Source of the DNA: an uncultured Lentisphaeraceae bacterium
GTDB taxonomy: Bacteria; Verrucomicrobiota; Kiritimatiellia; RFP12; DVOR01
Reading direction: 5' to 3'
Assembly (NCBI GenBank): GCA_946056345.1
Contig: CAMGJH010000039.1
Location: 1 to 7,989, forward strand
Length of the DNA stretch: 7,989 nt
Positions 6,272 to 7,989 of the stretch are shown piece by piece. A program made the translations under genes and the position numbers. Below the pieces are notes generated by a model. The model was not told where the DNA came from, ran no database searches, and saw only the letters and a list, made by a program, of their open reading frames with translations. Each line of letters starts with the position of its first letter. Position 1 is the stretch's first letter.

Positions 6272-6300
6272 ATTATAGCAGGCCTGCACACCAATGGCAA
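6272..6300 (-). promoter_or_regulatory. Sigma70-type promoter of the gspF-pseudopilin operon
   Basis: On the minus strand TTGCCA (6295-6300) and a perfect TATAAT (6272-6277) are separated by exactly 17 bases. TG lies one base before the -10, making it an extended -10 (TGCTATAAT). Transcription would begin near 6265, giving a leader of about 50 bases before the gspF ATG at 6214. No second promoter of this quality is obvious in the short gaps between the pseudopilin genes, so this is likely the main promoter for all eight genes. The spacer contains a 10-base palindrome next to the -10. Confidence 0.8.
6278..6287. promoter_or_regulatory. 10-base perfect palindrome in the promoter spacer
   Basis: GCAGGCCTGC is its own reverse complement and abuts the -10 box of the gspF promoter, overlapping its extended TG. 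A dimeric repressor bound here would block RNA polymerase. That is inference from position only; ten-base palindromes occur by chance. Confidence 0.35.
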
Positions 6301-6304
6301 ACCT

Positions 6305-6316
6305 TTTTGCGCAAAA
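6305..6316. promoter_or_regulatory. 12-base perfect palindrome upstream of the -35 box
   Basis: TTTTGCGCAAAA is a perfect inverted repeat whose edge is 4 bases from the -35 box of the gspF promoter. The place fits an operator or activator site. It has no room for a good hairpin loop and, read toward gspF, lacks a U-tract, so it is not a convincing terminator for the upstream nadK gene. Confidence 0.4.
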
Positions 6317-6339
6317 GTCCTGCCGCGCCCACCGACGCC

Positions 6340-6353
6340 CCGAGCCCACTCGG
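6340..6353 (-). terminator. Weak hairpin just after nadK
   Basis: CCGAG-TGGG-CTCGG begins five bases past the nadK stop codon and could form a 5-base-pair stem. No run of T follows directly; the nearest T-rich bases are part of the palindrome at 6305-6316. At best it is a weak terminator, so some read-through from nadK into gspF is possible. Confidence 0.25.
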
Positions 6354-6358
6354 CCCGC

Positions 6359-7228
6359 TTACCGGCGGAAGTTCGCGCTCCAGCCGAGTTTGAGGGCGAG
6401 GGGGGCGTAGGGGTTGTGGTCTTCGGGGAGAAGGAGGCGGACTGAGCGCGCCGAGGCGGTGGCTTCAAGGGCGGCGCCGGGGGCGAGCGAGGCTACAGCC
6501 ACCCCGTCGGCATAGACCCGCGCGGGGGCGCCATCGTCCTCATCGACGCGCACGACCACCCGCGTGCCATCGGGGATAACGAGCGGCCGGGCGCTGAGCG
6601 CGTGCGGGGCAATCACGCTGATGACCAGGGCCCGAGCTGCGGGCGAGACGACCGGTCCGCCGACCGAGAGCGAGTAGGCCGTCGACCCGGTGGGGGTGGC
6701 GAGGATGAGTCCATCGCAGAGGTAGCGCGCCACGGGGAAGCCATCGAGCTCTAGGTTGAGGGTAAAGGCGTGGCCGCTCTCGGCGCGGCTGACGACCACA
6801 TCGTTGAGCGCGTCGGGGAAGCGCGCGCCGCCCACGACCCCGGCCGCCAGCGCCGTCCGCGTCTCGACCGCATACCGCCCCTGCGCGAGCGACTGCAAGA
6901 GGGGGCCAAAGCCCTCCTCATTGACGGCGGTCAGGTAGCCCAAGCGCCCAATGTTCAGCCCAATAAGCGGCAGGTCGGTGGCGGCAACAGCGTGGGCCGC
7001 GGCCAAAAAGGAACCATCGCCGCCCAGAGAGATGACCCCCTGCGCACCGGCCCGGGCGAAGGCCTCCGGCGCCACCCCGGGCGCGGCGCCCAACGCTTCG
7101 GCCGTCTCCGGCGAGGGCAAGAGGGCAATCCCGGCCGCACGCGCCGCGCGGACCAACGCCTCCACCCCCTCGCGGGCCCGCGGCCGCGTGAGGTTGGCAA
7201 TCAGCCCCAGCGAAGCAATCGGCCTCAC
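6359..7228 (-). CDS. nadK: NAD kinase
   Basis: This 289-residue cytoplasmic enzyme phosphorylates NAD with ATP (or polyphosphate in some members) to make NADP. The family signatures are present in order: LGLIAN near the start (7-12), GGDGS (69-73) with the catalytic Asp71, LNIGRLGYLT (91-100), LND (141-143), which holds the NAD-binding asparagine, DGLILATPTGSTAYSLSVGG (172-191) and HALSARPLVIP (209-219). Length is normal for bacterial NadK. It starts at a GTG (7228) that shares GTGA with the stop of the gene before. There is no good Shine-Dalgarno, so translation probably depends on coupling to that gene. The protein is Ala- and Arg-rich, in line with GC-rich DNA. Nothing suggests truncation. 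Confidence 0.96.
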   Translation of the reverse strand: MRPIASLGLIANLTRPRAREGVEALVRAARAAGIALLPSPETAEALGAAPGVAPEAFARAGAQGVISLGGDGSFLAAAHAVAATDLPLIGLNIGRLGYLTAVNEEGFGPLLQSLAQGRYAVETRTALAAGVVGGARFPDALNDVVVSRAESGHAFTLNLELDGFPVARYLCDGLILATPTGSTAYSLSVGGPVVSPAARALVISVIAPHALSARPLVIPDGTRVVVRVDEDDGAPARVYADGVAVASLAPGAALEATASARSVRLLLPEDHNPYAPLALKLGWSANFRR

Positions 7229-7689
7229 AGAAGCACTTTAACGATTACCTTCTTCACCCGGTCCGCGCCCGGCACCCGCTGCCCCGGCGCGTGCGCATCC
7301 TGCGGGAAGAGGACAAAGAAGCCGCCCTCCGGGAAGGGGATGGCCGTCCCTTCTCCGGCCACAAAGCCAATATCGGCCTCGGGGTTATAGGGCTTGGTCT
7401 CGGCGAGGTCGGCGCTCAGCGGCCGCCAACCGATCGCCTCACGCCCCTCGAAGAGGAACTGAATGTCAGCATAGGCGCGGTGATACTCCAGCGGACACGC
7501 CTCCGGCGCGCGCGTTTCGTAGGCCTGGACATTGGCGAAGATGGCCTCGGTGCCATCGGGCAACGCCTCAATCACGTGGTGCCCGACCGCCGGCGACGCC
7601 TTCACCGCCTCGGCCAACCACGTAAACGCCTTCTCGAAGCGCTCGCCGAGCGCCAACTTCCCAGCCTGTTCCAAGGTATCGATAATCAT
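7225..7689 (-). CDS. YhcH/YjgK/YiaL-family (DUF386) cupin protein
   Basis: This 154-residue protein matches the family's usual size of about 150. The start is the ATG at 7689 (MIIDTLEQ, typical for the family), with AGGAG close upstream. Visible signatures are YETRAPEACPLEYHRAYADIQ (57-77, an E-x-H-x4-D-I-Q core with Glu68, His70 and Asp75), FEGREAIGW (80-88) and FFVLFPQDAHAPG (124-136) with Asp131 and His133. A KKVIVKV tail strand follows. The conserved acid and histidine residues form the metal site of the beta-barrel. E. coli YhcH (NanQ) is an anomerase for N-acetylneuraminate, and relatives are linked to other sugars. The substrate here cannot be read from sequence. It overlaps the gene before by ATGA and nadK after by GTGA. 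No sugar-utilisation genes are nearby in the window. Confidence 0.92.
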   Translation of the reverse strand: MIIDTLEQAGKLALGERFEKAFTWLAEAVKASPAVGHHVIEALPDGTEAIFANVQAYETRAPEACPLEYHRAYADIQFLFEGREAIGWRPLSADLAETKPYNPEADIGFVAGEGTAIPFPEGGFFVLFPQDAHAPGQRVPGADRVKKVIVKVLL

Positions 7690-7989
7690 TGCTTGCTCCT
7701 TTCCGCAATCGCCTGAATGATAGCACATCCGCGCCCCGCCGCCAACTTCCGCGCCAGCGCCCAATAGTAGCCCGCCGGCACGCGCTCGGTCACCACCCCC
7801 AGGAAGTCCCCCTCCCGCCGCCGGCGCTCAAAGGGCGGACCCCGCCCCCGCCACACCGGCTGCACCCCCCTTAGTACGCACGCCCCGGCCACCGCGGCCC
7901 GGAAGAATCCCCCGCCCCCCGACCACAGGCGCCACCCCCACAACGCCACCGCCGAGGCCAGCATATTCGAGAGGTAGTCCCGCCAGATC
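7686..7989 (-). CDS. 3' end of an unrecognised gene
   Basis: The frame is open from the right edge to the TGA at 7686-7688, giving 100 visible residues. It overlaps the YhcH-family start by four bases (ATGA), as expected for a coupled gene pair, and its third codon positions are G/C-rich like the neighbours. The visible part is Trp-, Gly- and Arg-rich, with two moderately hydrophobic stretches (around NMLASAVALWGWRLW and RAAVAGACVL). A basic segment (FERRRREGD) and VVTERVPAGYYWALARKLAAG follow. It may be a membrane-associated protein. An ATG at 7964 exists but has no clear ribosome site, so the real start is probably outside the window. GC-rich DNA opens frames by chance, so confidence is moderate. 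Confidence 0.5.
   Translation of the reverse strand, partial: IWRDYLSNMLASAVALWGWRLWSGGGGFFRAAVAGACVLRGVQPVWRGRGPPFERRRREGDFLGVVTERVPAGYYWALARKLAAGRGCAIIQAIAERSKQ
7717..7745 (-). promoter_or_regulatory. Possible sigma70-type promoter for the yhcH-like gene and nadK
   Basis: TTGGCG (7740-7745) and TATCAT (7717-7722) are 17 bases apart on the minus strand, again with TG one base before the -10. Transcription would start near 7710, about 20 bases before the ATG at 7689 and just before its AGGAG. The site lies inside the 3' end of the upstream frame, so it would be an internal promoter or evidence that this frame is not coding. Confidence 0.5.

Noticed and set aside
6301..6320. TTTTGCGCAAAA region as a rho-independent terminator for nadK
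   Set aside because: The palindrome leaves only a GCGC loop with an A-T stem and has no following U-tract toward gspF, so it would be unstable as RNA.
1..7989. CRISPR array, tRNA, rRNA, insertion sequence or phage genes
   Set aside because: No regularly spaced short repeats outside coding sequence, no RNA gene signatures, and no transposase, integrase or terminal inverted repeats were seen.

Overview
All genes in this GC-rich window read leftward (minus strand), and they fall into two transcription blocks. The right block holds the 3' end of an unrecognised gene, a YhcH/YjgK/YiaL-family sugar-anomerase-like protein and NAD kinase, linked by 4-base stop/start overlaps. The left block opens with a well-formed sigma70-type promoter at about 6272-6300. 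It contains a GspF/PilC-type inner-membrane platform protein followed by seven consecutive prepilin-like genes, the last of which runs off the left edge.

Each of the seven small proteins starts with a short basic leader and a type III (prepilin) signal, G|F-[TS]-L-[IV]-E, followed by a hydrophobic helix. The bodies after the helix differ. In transcription order they are: an oversized GspG-like pseudopilin (4042-4911), a degenerate GspG-like one with a dockerin/EF-hand-like loop (3395-4006), one of unassigned class (2735-3367), a GspH/FimT-like one (1824-2699), a GspI/PilV-like one (1262-1795), a GspJ-like one (490-1230) and a second GspG-like one with a classic DPWGNPY motif (1-457, partial). 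This follows the F-G-H-I-J order of type II secretion operons, but with extra G-type subunits inserted after G and another where GspK is usually found. Intergenic gaps are 16-35 bases and nearly every gene has its own clear Shine-Dalgarno, so this looks like one operon. It would encode a pseudopilus and its membrane platform, for secretion or a type IV pilus-like fibre. No ATPase (GspE), secretin (GspD) or prepilin peptidase lies in the window.

The organism is probably a Gram-negative (diderm) bacterium. Several divergent GFTLIELLVVI proteins in tandem, some with GPDG...GT.DDI tails, recall the PVC group (Verrucomicrobiota, Kiritimatiellota, Lentisphaerota, Planctomycetota). That is an impression from protein style, not a demonstrated assignment.

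There are no tRNA or rRNA genes, insertion sequences, CRISPR arrays or phage genes that I can see. The longest non-coding stretch is the 144-base gap 6215-6358, which carries the gspF promoter, two short perfect palindromes and a leader hairpin. The unusual part of the window is the expanded, diversified pseudopilin cassette and its control region.
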